A model generated the notes under the pieces. The model was not told where the DNA came from, searched no databases, and saw only the letters and a list, made by a program, of their open reading frames with translations. A DNA stretch of 64,000 nucleotides from Rugamonas rivuli (GTDB taxonomy: Bacteria > Pseudomonadota > Gammaproteobacteria > Burkholderiales > Burkholderiaceae_D). The DNA lies in contig NZ_WHUF01000002.1 of the NCBI RefSeq assembly GCF_009380165.1, forward strand, positions 682,001-746,000. The letters are read 5' to 3'. The first letter of the stretch is position 1. Each line of letters begins with the position of its first letter. Both the position numbers and the translations under genes were made by a program. This document shows, piece by piece, positions 1 to 7,866 of this stretch.

Positions 1-1418
1 CAGAAGCCGATATCGGTGTGGGCGAACGGCAGCGTGACGTCGACGATTTCGTCGCGCTTGACCTGCACGTAGCGCGCGCCGGCGTGCAGCTTCAGTTGCT
101 CGTTGAGGCTCAGGATGTCCTGTGCGAACAGGGCGCGTTCGTTGTCGCGGCGGCGTTCGGAGACCGGGCCGCTGGTGCCGCCTGCCGGCAGAACCATGAT
201 CGGATGGTAGATGTTGCTGAACGCGGTGTGGTCCGGGTTGGCCTGCACGTACAGGTAGTCGCCCCATTTCTCGCTGTTCTTGAACAGCGATGCGCCGCCA
301 GTGAAGGCGTGCGCGATCGAGCCGGTGGTGAATTTTCCCTGCACCAGCGCCTGCACGGTCAGCGGCGATTTCTTCTCGCCCAGGCTGACGTAGTCGTAGA
401 CGTCGTAGTCGCCATTGCCGCAGAAGCCAGGGTACAGGCCTTGCGCGCCGCAGCCGTAAGGGAAGGCGGTGTAGTCGTCGCGCTTGAAGTTGTGTTGGTT
501 GGCGCTGACGGTGGCGCTCCAGTCGGACGTGAACTTGTACTCGAAGCGGGCGCCGATATTGCTGCTGGTGGTTTCCACCGGACGGCTCCACGGCTGGTTG
601 TTGAGCATGGTGTCGGCTGGGATGTTCGGCAGCGTCAGGTTGTTCAGCAGCTGGAAGCCGGGCGCGGTCACTTGCGATTTCTTCTGGTAGTCGGCGTCCA
701 CTTGCAGCAGCGCCTGCGGCGAGATCTTCCAGTCGAAGGCGGCCGAGACGAACTTGCGGTTGCCGTCCGCGCCCTTGATGTAGGAGCGCAGGCGTTCGGC
801 GGCGGCGTTGAAGCGGTAGCCGAAGCGGTTGTCTTCAAAGCGGCCGCCCAGGTCGACGGCGCCGTACAGCGTGCCGCGCTCGCGCTCTTCCAGCACCACG
901 GTGCGCACCGGCGTATCGGTCGGGCGCTTGGTGACGTAGTTGACGATGCCGCCCGGCGCGGACACGCCGGCCTGCAGGCCGGACAGGCCTTTCAGCACTT
1001 CCAGGCGTTCCTTGTTTTCCAGCGGGATTTGCGTTTCGCCGGGGATGGCCATGCCGTCCTTGCGGTAGCTGGAGGAATTGTCCAGCTTGAAGCCGCGGAT
1101 GGAGAACTGCTCCGAGTAGCCGACCGCGTTGTAGGCGTCGCTCAGGCTGGCGTCGTATTTGGCGGCGTCGGTGGTGGAGCGGATTTGCAGGTCCAGCATC
1201 TGCTGCGAGCTCAGCACGCTGACCGAGGCCGGGGTTTCCAGCAGCGGCGCGTTGGAGAAGCCGGCCACGGAGGCGCGGCTGGCCTGCGTCTTGGCGCCGG
1301 TGATCACCACTTCGGGCAGGGCTTGCTCGGCGGCGGAGGTTTCAGCGACGGCGGCGCCTGGAAAAGCCTGTAACACCGCCATGGCGATGACGGAAACTGC
1401 AAATTTTGGTGTGGACAT
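1..1418 (-). CDS. TonB-dependent outer-membrane receptor, siderophore-receptor-like, 3' end cut by window
   Basis: The 472 codons present read from an ATG at 1418 and run off the left edge, so the C-terminal part of the barrel is missing. A signal peptide (about residues 1-25) is followed by a TonB-box-like LPEVVITG and a plug domain containing SIRGF, RLEVLKG and GGIVNYVTKRP. The plug is closest to siderophore receptors of the FhuE/FpvA kind, and homology alone would give that name. A TPP riboswitch lies 68 bases upstream, however, so the cargo is more probably thiamine or a thiamine precursor. Thiamine-regulated TonB receptors are known from comparative genomics of thiamine regulons. A weak GAGAG ribosome site precedes the start. 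The receptor class is certain and the substrate is inferred. Confidence 0.9.
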   Translation of the reverse strand, partial: MSTPKFAVSVIAMAVLQAFPGAAVAETSAAEQALPEVVITGAKTQASRASVAGFSNAPLLETPASVSVLSSQQMLDLQIRSTTDAAKYDASLSDAYNAVGYSEQFSIRGFKLDNSSSYRKDGMAIPGETQIPLENKERLEVLKGLSGLQAGVSAPGGIVNYVTKRPTDTPVRTVVLEERERGTLYGAVDLGGRFEDNRFGYRFNAAAERLRSYIKGADGNRKFVSAAFDWKISPQALLQVDADYQKKSQVTAPGFQLLNNLTLPNIPADTMLNNQPWSRPVETTSSNIGARFEYKFTSDWSATVSANQHNFKRDDYTAFPYGCGAQGLYPGFCGNGDYDVYDYVSLGEKKSPLTVQALVQGKFTTGSIAHAFTGGASLFKNSEKWGDYLYVQANPDHTAFSNIYHPIMVLPAGGTSGPVSERRRDNERALFAQDILSLNEQLKLHAGARYVQVKRDEIVDVTLPFAHTDIGF

Positions 1419-1486
1419 ATGGACTCTCTACGTGTTCGGCTGGAGCCGCGAAGAGAGCCATCAAAGGAGGGGAGAACTACTTTGCG

Positions 1487-1562
1487 CTTTCCTTCGCTGG
1501 CATTATCCAGATCAGGTACGAAGGGTATCTCTCACCCGGCAGCAAAGCTCCAGGACCCCTAG
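1487..1562 (-). promoter_or_regulatory. TPP (thiamine pyrophosphate) riboswitch, THI element
   Basis: Read on the minus strand, the segment has the conserved THI-box order: GGGGTCC, then GGGTGAGAGATACCC (pyrimidine-sensing arm), then ACCTGATCTGGATAATGCC and AGCGAAGGAA (pyrophosphate-sensing arm). It lies in the 5' leader of the TonB-dependent receptor. TPP binding normally shuts off translation or transcription, so the receptor should be made when thiamine is scarce. A TACACT at 1572-1577 on the minus strand could be the -10 of its promoter. Confidence 0.93.
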
Positions 1563-1691
1563 CGAGGCCGTAGTGTAGCACAGGCGCGGGCTGCGGTGCC
1601 GTGCGCCGCGTTCCGCGCCGCGCCGCTAAACTTGCGCTTTGCGCCGCAGGGCGCCAACGAAGCAGTCTCAGCTTTTATCGGAGGCGCCGTC

Positions 1692-2243
1692 ATGTCGGTA
1701 CATTTTGGCGACACCCTGCTGCATCGTGCAAGTGAAAGGTTAGGAATGAGGCAGTCGTATCACGAGGGAAGCTGGTTTGCCGTGCCGTTGCTGGATGGCG
1801 GCTACGGTTGGGGTTTGGTGGCGCGCTTGTCGCCGGGCAGCAAGATCATGCTGGCGTATCTGTTCGGCCCCAAGCTGCCGCGCCTGCCATCGCTGGAAGA
1901 GCTCGCCACGCTGCGGCCGCAGGATGCGGTCAAGGTGTTGCGCGTGGGCGATATGGCGCTGGCCAGCGGCCATTGGCCGGTGCTGGGCGATGCGCTGGAA
2001 TGGGATCCGGCGCATTGGCCGGTGCCGCAGTTTCTGCGCCGCGCGGACGCGCTCAAGCGCGCCTGGCGCGTGACGTATTCGGATGCCGATCCGAGTCGCT
2101 CGGAGCGGGAGGAATCCGTGCCCTACGATACGCCGGGGCTGGAGACGGATTCGCTGTACGGCTACGGCTCGACCGAGCTGCTGTTGACCCGGCTGCTGGA
2201 GCCGCTGGACCATCCGATCAACCGCAGCGGCGCCAGCGCGTAG
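1692..2243 (+). CDS. Imm26-like immunity-family protein
   Basis: A 183-residue soluble protein. The run SWFAVPLLDGGYGWGLVAR, then LAYLFGPKLP, then LATLRPQDAV followed by GHWPVLG matches the layout of the Imm26 family of polymorphic-toxin immunity proteins as I recall it. I chose the ATG at 1692 because GGAGG at 1680-1684 sits at good spacing; the open frame extends upstream without a ribosome site. No toxin gene is next to it. Its neighbours are a receptor and a two-component system on the other strand, so it stands alone. The family match is from memory, and a housekeeping role is possible. Confidence 0.6.
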   Translation: MSVHFGDTLLHRASERLGMRQSYHEGSWFAVPLLDGGYGWGLVARLSPGSKIMLAYLFGPKLPRLPSLEELATLRPQDAVKVLRVGDMALASGHWPVLGDALEWDPAHWPVPQFLRRADALKRAWRVTYSDADPSRSEREESVPYDTPGLETDSLYGYGSTELLLTRLLEPLDHPINRSGASA

Positions 2244-2261
2244 TTTCCGCTTGGTCGCAGC

Positions 2262-2963
2262 TTAGTCGCAGTCCACGTTCCAGGCCGCGTACTCGCCGCG
2301 GTGACGGCGCACGGCCACGCGGGCCACGGTGTCGCGGTCGCTTTCAAATACCAAACTGAACATCACGGGTGCACCGGCCGCCGGCGCCGCCGGTGCGATC
2401 GCGCGCAGCGTGAACGGCAGTGCGCGCTGGCGGATGCAGCGCGAGTTGCCGGCGAAGAGCAGGCGTGCGCGGCTCAGCAGTTCGGCATGCTGGCGCAGCA
2501 GCGCCACCACGTCCTCCGGCCGTACCGCCTGGTCCATCAGCACGGTGTGCTGGACGGCGCTGCAGATGGTGTTGGGCTGGGCCAGCCACACGTGCCAGGT
2601 CGGTTCCTGGGCCGTTTCGCTCCAGCGGCTGTCCTTGGGCGCCTTGGCGTCGAAGATGAAGCTGGAACGTATCTGCCGGCATAGGTCCACCGCCGAATGG
2701 CGCGGCGCCGAATCGACGCGGGCGATCACCTGCCATGGCTTGCCGCGCTGGCGCTCGATGTCGAAGGCCGGCGCGAACAGCGGCATCACCGGGCGGGCGC
2801 CGTGCGATTCGGCCACCATTTTCTGGTGGAAGTAGATGTCGAAGGAATTGCGTTCTTCTTCGGTCGGCGCGCGTTGTTCGATGCGCGGCGGCGCAGGCGC
2901 GGGTTTGGCGGCCATGGCGTGGCCGGCTGCGGTCAGCAGCAGTGCAATCGTCAGAGCCCGCAT
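2262..2963 (-). CDS. Hypothetical exported protein in the ompR-envZ operon
   Basis: A 233-residue protein with a signal peptide (MRALTIALLLTAAGHAMA, cleavage near residue 18) and a proline-rich start of the mature part. There are no membrane segments after the signal, and several cysteines suggest a disulfide-bonded periplasmic protein. Its ATG shares one base with the stop codon of the upstream sensor kinase (TGATG), so it is translationally coupled to it and is the third gene of the operon. I do not recognise a family. The coupling suggests a periplasmic accessory of the sensor, but that is inference. Confidence 0.75.
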   Translation of the reverse strand: MRALTIALLLTAAGHAMAAKPAPAPPRIEQRAPTEEERNSFDIYFHQKMVAESHGARPVMPLFAPAFDIERQRGKPWQVIARVDSAPRHSAVDLCRQIRSSFIFDAKAPKDSRWSETAQEPTWHVWLAQPNTICSAVQHTVLMDQAVRPEDVVALLRQHAELLSRARLLFAGNSRCIRQRALPFTLRAIAPAAPAAGAPVMFSLVFESDRDTVARVAVRRHRGEYAAWNVDCD

Positions 2964-4324
2964 CAAACCGCCTTCATCACGATCTGGATCAGCAGGCCGC
3001 CGCCTTCGCGGTTGCGCACGTGCAGTTCGGCGCCATGGCGCAGCATGACGCGGTCGACGATGGCCAGCCCCAGGCCGGCGCCGTTGGCCTGGCCGCGCGC
3101 GGCGTCGAGCCGGGTGAAGGGCTTGAGCAGCTGTTCGATCTGGTCGTCCGGCACGCCGTTGCCGTGGTCCTGCACTTCGACCACCACGCGGCGCGAGGTG
3201 TGCATGCCCTTGATGCTGCATTTGATGTCGATCTCGGTCAGCTCGCTGCCGGGCGTCTTGCCGTAGCGGCGGGCGTTCTCGATCAGGTTGTTGATGACGC
3301 GCTTGATGTCGGTGGCGTTGCCCATCACGTGGGCGTTGGGTGCGATGTCGGTACTGATGCGCACGTCCGGCAGGCGCTCGGCTTCATGCGCGGTGTCGCT
3401 CAGCAGTTCGCTGAGGTCGACGTTGATGAAGCTCGACACCTCGGTCGGCTTGGCGTAGTCGAGGAACTGGCCGATGATGGCGTCCATCTGGCCGATGTCG
3501 GACTGGATGCCTTCGCGGGCCTCGTTCGACAGGTTGGCCATCTCCACTTCCAGCTGCATGCGCGCCAGCGGCGTGCGCAAGTCGTGCGAGATGCCGGCCA
3601 GGATCACGGCGCGGTCGGATTCCACCTGCTGCAATTGCACCACCATCTGGTTGAAGCTGCGGTTGGCTTCCATGATTTCCATCGGGCCTTTTTCCGGCAG
3701 GCGCTCGGGGCGCTTGCCCTGGGCGAAGGCGCGCGTGGCTTGCGTCAGGCGGCGCAGCGGCAGGTTGATCAGGCTGGAGATGAAGGCCGCGCCCAGCAGC
3801 GACACCACCGACACCACGCTGGCCCAGCCCAGCCACTGGATGCCGGTCAGGCCGCGGATGCGCTCGCGTTCCAGCATCAGCCAGTAGGCGTCGTCATCGA
3901 TCTTGAAGCTGACCCAGAAGCCGGCCACGCCGTTGACGCGCGCGGAGAAGCGGGTGTCCGCACCCAGCTTGGCCTTGACCAGTTTCTGGATGTCGGGCAT
4001 CAGCGCGTTGTCGGGCGGCGGATCGACCTTGTCGTCGTCCTCCAGCGTGAACACGCGGATGCCTTCGTTGGAGACCAGGTCGAACAGCAGCTCGCGCCGC
4101 AGTTCCGGCGCCGAGTGGGTGAGGGCGGCGTGCGTGATCGTCACCACCGAGATCACCTGGGAAGAGATTTGCTGTACCTGCGGCTCGTGCTGCACCACGC
4201 TGATCATGCCGACCCAGGCCGTCATGCTGGTGGTGGTCAGCGCGCCCAGCAGGAAGAAGGTGCGCCAGAACAGGCCGCTCTTGAGGCTGGCCGCTCGAAA
4301 CGTGAAAGGGAACTTCGACTTCAT
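2963..4324 (-). CDS. envZ: EnvZ-type sensor histidine kinase
   Basis: A 453-residue inner-membrane kinase. Membrane segments are near residues 20-43 and 163-186 and flank a periplasmic domain of about 120 residues. A HAMP linker follows (about 187-240), then the dimerisation/phosphoacceptor helix with ISHDLRTPLARM (His247). The ATPase domain has NNLIENARRYG (345-355), DHGNG (386-390) and GAGLGLAI (415-422). It should autophosphorylate His247 and phosphorylate the response regulator encoded 15 bases upstream. Order and length match EnvZ/OmpR pairs. The periplasmic domain is acidic in its second half (LEDDDKVDPPPD), and the signal sensed is not evident. Confidence 0.9.
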   Translation of the reverse strand: MKSKFPFTFRAASLKSGLFWRTFFLLGALTTTSMTAWVGMISVVQHEPQVQQISSQVISVVTITHAALTHSAPELRRELLFDLVSNEGIRVFTLEDDDKVDPPPDNALMPDIQKLVKAKLGADTRFSARVNGVAGFWVSFKIDDDAYWLMLERERIRGLTGIQWLGWASVVSVVSLLGAAFISSLINLPLRRLTQATRAFAQGKRPERLPEKGPMEIMEANRSFNQMVVQLQQVESDRAVILAGISHDLRTPLARMQLEVEMANLSNEAREGIQSDIGQMDAIIGQFLDYAKPTEVSSFINVDLSELLSDTAHEAERLPDVRISTDIAPNAHVMGNATDIKRVINNLIENARRYGKTPGSELTEIDIKCSIKGMHTSRRVVVEVQDHGNGVPDDQIEQLLKPFTRLDAARGQANGAGLGLAIVDRVMLRHGAELHVRNREGGGLLIQIVMKAV

Positions 4325-4339
4325 GCGCGCGTCCGCGCC

Positions 4340-5107
4340 TTAGCGCGGCTGCCCCTCCGGAATGAACACATAGCCCAGGCCCCAGACGGTCTGGATGTAC
4401 AGCGGGCTCGACGGATCTGGCTCGATCAGCTTGCGCAGGCGGGAGATTTGCACGTCCAGGCTGCGGTCGAACACTTCGTATTCGCGGCCGCGCGCCAGTT
4501 CCATCAGCTTTTCGCGCGACAGCGGCTGGCGGGCGTGGCGGGCGAATACTTTTAGTACCGAAAACTCGCCGGTGGTCAGCGGCACGGTCTCGCCGTTTTT
4601 CTTCAGCGTGCGGGTGCCCAGGTCCAGTACGAACTGGCCGAACTCGAACGATTGCGGGGTTTCCGACGGCGCGCCCGGGATCTCGTCCGGGCCGCGGCGG
4701 CGCAGCACGGCGCCGATGCGGGCCACCAGCTCGCGCGGGTTGAAGGGCTTGGGCAGGTAGTCGTCCGCCCCCATTTCCAGGCCGACGATGCGGTCCACGT
4801 CCTCGCCCTTGGCGGTCAGCATGATGATCGGCGTCTGGTCGCCGGCGCCGCGCAGGCGGCGGCAGATCGACAGGCCGTCTTCGCCCGGCAGCATCAGGTC
4901 CAGCACCAGCAGGTCGTAGCGCTCGCGCAGCCACAGCTTGTTCATCGCGGTGGCGCTCTCGGCGGTGAAGACGTTGAAGCCCTGCTCGGTCAGGTAGCGG
5001 CGCAGCAGATCGCGCAGGCGGACGTCGTCGTCCACTACCATGATCTTGGCCTGATGGCCATGCTGGTTGGCGGGGGTGTTGCCGGATTCAGTCGTTGTGC
5101 TAGTCAT
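4340..5107 (-). CDS. ompR: OmpR-type response regulator
   Basis: A 255-residue two-domain regulator. The receiver domain (about 20-135) has the acidic pocket VVDDD, phosphoacceptor Asp70 in LLVLDLMLPG and Lys120 in YLPKPF. The C-terminal winged helix (about 155-250) contains FEFGQFVLDL, LTTGEFSVLKVF and the recognition region RSLDVQISRLRKLIE, ending GLGYVF, as in OmpR/PhoB proteins. It is the first gene of a three-gene minus-strand operon with the EnvZ-like kinase. A phased array of TTAC repeats in the divergent upstream region is a candidate binding and autoregulation site. The N-terminal 20 residues are a low-complexity Thr/Asn/Gln stretch. Confidence 0.93.
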   Translation of the reverse strand: MTSTTTESGNTPANQHGHQAKIMVVDDDVRLRDLLRRYLTEQGFNVFTAESATAMNKLWLRERYDLLVLDLMLPGEDGLSICRRLRGAGDQTPIIMLTAKGEDVDRIVGLEMGADDYLPKPFNPRELVARIGAVLRRRGPDEIPGAPSETPQSFEFGQFVLDLGTRTLKKNGETVPLTTGEFSVLKVFARHARQPLSREKLMELARGREYEVFDRSLDVQISRLRKLIEPDPSSPLYIQTVWGLGYVFIPEGQPR

Positions 5108-5174
5108 TTGGCTGCCAGATTTGTCATATTCATGTTGCTATGGTAACGTCATATTCGGACTTGCGAAAACGTCT

Positions 5175-5210
5175 GTGACAACCCATTACAAAGTGTTACA
5201 AACTTTACCC
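5175..5210. promoter_or_regulatory. Candidate OmpR binding array in divergent promoter region
   Basis: TGACA at 5176, TTACA at 5186, TTACA at 5196 and TTACC at 5205 repeat at almost exactly one helical turn. OmpR family regulators bind such tandem 10-bp half sites with GTTACA-like cores. The array lies between ompR (minus strand) and a small exported protein (plus strand). For the latter, TTACCC at 5219-5224 and TACACT at 5242-5247 with a 17-base spacer make a plausible promoter, which puts the array at about -45 to -80. Confidence 0.45.
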
Positions 5211-5278
5211 AATTCGTCTTACCCCCTCAGGTAAAGCATCATACACTCTGGGCATAGATTCAGCTTTTTAGGAACGCC

Positions 5279-5677
5279 ATGGGCATCGATCACAAAAAAC
5301 ACTACGCAGCAGCAAGCGCAAATTTTTGCGTTCGTACCCTGCTGGGTGTTCTGCTGCTGAGCGGCAGCGCCATGGCCCACGATAGTTCGGCCGACCGCGA
5401 CCCGCCGCGCCGCGAAGATCCGCGCAGCCTGCCTGCTTCACGCGATGTGCAGCCGGTGCGCCAGGAACGCATGGAACGCCAGGTTGAACCCCGTCAAATC
5501 GATCCGCGCAGCTACGACGCCCGCGCGGAAGAGCAGCGCCGCGCCATGCAGGAAGCCGGCCGCAACGCCGAAATGAGCCGCCGCGCCGGCCGCCTGACGC
5601 CCGACGAGCGCCGCGATCTGCGCCGCCAGATCAATGAAGTGGGTCAGGATATCTACGCCAACCCGCCGCGCCACTAG
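5279..5677 (+). CDS. Small exported Arg-rich hypothetical protein
   Basis: A 132-residue protein with a hydrophobic N-terminal export signal (FCVRTLLGVLLLSGSAMAHD, predicted cleavage after AMA near residue 33). The mature part is very hydrophilic and rich in Arg, Glu, Asp and Pro. Its most distinctive segment is LTPDERRDLRRQINEVGQDIY, which resembles small periplasmic proteins common in Oxalobacteraceae; no function is known to me. AGGAA at 5270-5274 precedes the ATG at 5279. It is transcribed divergently from ompR-envZ behind the candidate OmpR array, so it may be a regulon member. Confidence 0.75.
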   Translation: MGIDHKKHYAAASANFCVRTLLGVLLLSGSAMAHDSSADRDPPRREDPRSLPASRDVQPVRQERMERQVEPRQIDPRSYDARAEEQRRAMQEAGRNAEMSRRAGRLTPDERRDLRRQINEVGQDIYANPPRH

Positions 5678-5790
5678 CCGCTTACTGTTGCGTATTGCGC
5701 CGATGTTATTTATTGAACATTGATGTGTAGCAATAAGTTCACAGTTTTATCGTCGATGTCACGAAAATCGCTTTCTTTTTCTTGGCCCAA

Positions 5791-5812
5791 GTGTAATATT
5801 AATTAATTACAC
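5791..5812. promoter_or_regulatory. AT-rich inverted repeat upstream of first fapA-like gene
   Basis: Arms GTGTAAT (5791-5797) and ATTACAC (5806-5812) flank an ATTAATTA core. The symmetric site lies 39 bases before the GTG start of the DUF342 gene in otherwise GC-rich DNA, so it could be an operator or part of the promoter. No matching regulator is obvious. Confidence 0.35.
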
Positions 5813-5850
5813 GCAACGCCTTTCGGCCGCGTGCCGTTCGGAGGAAGACT

Positions 5851-7755
5851 GTGGTTCAACCGCTAGCACCTGCAGCGCCAGGAGAGGAGTCGCACGCTCC
5901 GGCCGCAGGCTTGCCCATCGGATTAGCCAAGCGCCCGGACGGTGTCTTTATCGACATGTCCTTGTCGCCGCTGACGCTGGCCGCAGCCATCAATGAAGTT
6001 TTCCATTCCCACAGTTATTTCGTTGGCCTGAACTACCCGGTGCTGGTCAAGGCGCTGTACGGCGTCGGCCCCGACCTGGGCACGCCGGGCATGACGCGGC
6101 TGGCGAACGATCTGAGCGTGATGTCGGACGAGCGCATCGCGCTGTACAAGCAGCCCAAGATGGGGCGCGGCTACGCCGAATACTATTTCGAGACGCTGTA
6201 CCTGGATGAGATCACGCTGCCCGACGGCACCGTGATCCCCGAACGGCCGACCCGGCTCGATGTCGACGAATTCGTGGCCGAGATGTGGAACAAGGGCATC
6301 CTGTTCGGCATCGAGGTGGCGGCGGTGGCGGCTGCCATCGCGTCCACCAAGGCCGACCGCATCACCGTGGCCACCGAGCTGGAACCCGAACCGGGCCAGG
6401 ATGCGACCGTGGTCGAGGTGTCGTCCGACCTGCACCGCAGCGACGCGCCCAAGGCCAGGGCCGACGGCCGCATCGACCTGGGCAGCTTCCAGAACCGCTT
6501 CCCGCAGATCAAGGCCAATGTGCGGCTGCTGAAAAAGCTGCCGGCGGTGCCGGGCCATCCGGGCTTCGACCTGGCCGGCCGTATGACGCCGGCCGAGCAG
6601 CCCAAGGATCTGACGCTGCGCTTCTTCGCCGGTGACGGCACCGAGGCCAAGGAGCTGGAGGACGGCGAATATCTGGTGTCGACCCGCGAAGGCTTCCTCA
6701 ACGTCGATTCCAAGTCCAACCGCATTTCCATCACCGATAAAATCGTCAGCATGGATGGCGTCAGCGGACGCACCACCGGCAACCTGGAACTGGCCGGCGC
6801 CTACGAGGAATTCGGCGACGTGCAGGAGCAGCGCGACGTCACCGGCGGCGACATCACGGTGCACGGCAACGTCTACGGCAATATCCACTCGCGCGGCGGC
6901 ACCGTGGTGCTGGACCAGAACCTGGTCAGCGGCAGCGTCGCCAATGTGGCCGGCAGCATTACCGTGACCGGCGTCGCCTCCAACTCGGTGATCCATACCG
7001 GCAAAGGCGCGGTGCATATCGGCCGCGCCGAGAACTGCGTCATCTCCGGCACCATCGTGACGCTGGGCGAGGCCTCCAACTGCGAGATCATCGCCGATGA
7101 AATCCGCATCGAGGTGGCCGAGGGCTGCGCGGTGGCGGGGCGCAACGTGGAAATCGACAGCGCCGGACCGCGCCGCCGCACCGAGATGGTGGTCTACGTT
7201 CTGGTGAAGGACGTCAGCCAGTTCGACCAGGAGATCGCCGACCTGGAACTGCGGGTGGCCGGCTTCGACCAGGCCAACCAGGGCTTCCAGCAGGAGGTGG
7301 ACCGCATCGCCGCCATCCCGGACGTGCGCCGCTACCTGGCGCTGGCCGCCAAGCTGCGCACCCAGGAACTGCAACTGAATGCCGAGCAGGGCCAGCACCT
7401 GCGCAAGATCGCGGGCGCGGTGGCGGTCGAGCTGCAGATCATCGCCAAGCTGCGCACCGACCTGCAGGCCGGCCAGACGCAATTGAAGCTCTTGCAGGAC
7501 AAGCTGGCCCGCGTGATCGAGCAGAAGGTGGAAGCGGCCGGCATCGCCCGTTGCGGCCTGCGCATGGTCAGCGGCGAGACCACGGTGCGCACCATGCCGT
7601 TCCAGGCCGACGTGGCGGCGCTGACGCAGCTGCCGGCCAAGGACATCAAGCAGCGCCTGCGCGGTACGCCCAGCGGCGGCGAACTGCTGTTCAGCGACGG
7701 CGCCGGCTCGCTGGACTGGCATTTGAATCCGCGTCTGCGGCCTGTGGCTGGCTAG
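5851..7755 (+). CDS. FapA/DUF342 family protein, paralogue 1
   Basis: A 634-residue cytoplasmic protein starting at GTG 5851 behind GGAGGA. The N-terminal domain (about 15-220) is followed by the DUF342 polymer-forming beta-helix (about 225-440) with glycine/asparagine turns such as TGNLELAG, EFGDVQEQRDV, GGDITVHGNVYG and CEIIADEIRIEVAEGCAVAG. A helical, coiled-coil-prone region (about 450-570) and a short C-terminal domain complete it. DUF342 includes FapA, which is linked to flagellar assembly and cell-pole organisation. No flagellar gene lies nearby, so the role here is open. A close paralogue follows directly. Confidence 0.85.
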   Translation: MVQPLAPAAPGEESHAPAAGLPIGLAKRPDGVFIDMSLSPLTLAAAINEVFHSHSYFVGLNYPVLVKALYGVGPDLGTPGMTRLANDLSVMSDERIALYKQPKMGRGYAEYYFETLYLDEITLPDGTVIPERPTRLDVDEFVAEMWNKGILFGIEVAAVAAAIASTKADRITVATELEPEPGQDATVVEVSSDLHRSDAPKARADGRIDLGSFQNRFPQIKANVRLLKKLPAVPGHPGFDLAGRMTPAEQPKDLTLRFFAGDGTEAKELEDGEYLVSTREGFLNVDSKSNRISITDKIVSMDGVSGRTTGNLELAGAYEEFGDVQEQRDVTGGDITVHGNVYGNIHSRGGTVVLDQNLVSGSVANVAGSITVTGVASNSVIHTGKGAVHIGRAENCVISGTIVTLGEASNCEIIADEIRIEVAEGCAVAGRNVEIDSAGPRRRTEMVVYVLVKDVSQFDQEIADLELRVAGFDQANQGFQQEVDRIAAIPDVRRYLALAAKLRTQELQLNAEQGQHLRKIAGAVAVELQIIAKLRTDLQAGQTQLKLLQDKLARVIEQKVEAAGIARCGLRMVSGETTVRTMPFQADVAALTQLPAKDIKQRLRGTPSGGELLFSDGAGSLDWHLNPRLRPVAG

Positions 7756-7866
7756 CCATGGTGCGCGCACAAGGCCTGCGGTTCATGCTAATCTAGAAAT
7801 AACATTAAAAAAGTGAAGAAGTGCCGCTACGGCGGCGTTTCGACGTACATCTTCCTGGGGATTACT

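Noticed and set aside
2735..4555. 606-residue plus-strand open frame over the envZ gene
   Set aside because: Antisense shadow of a well-supported histidine kinase, with Val/Ala/Gly/His-rich composition and no domain.
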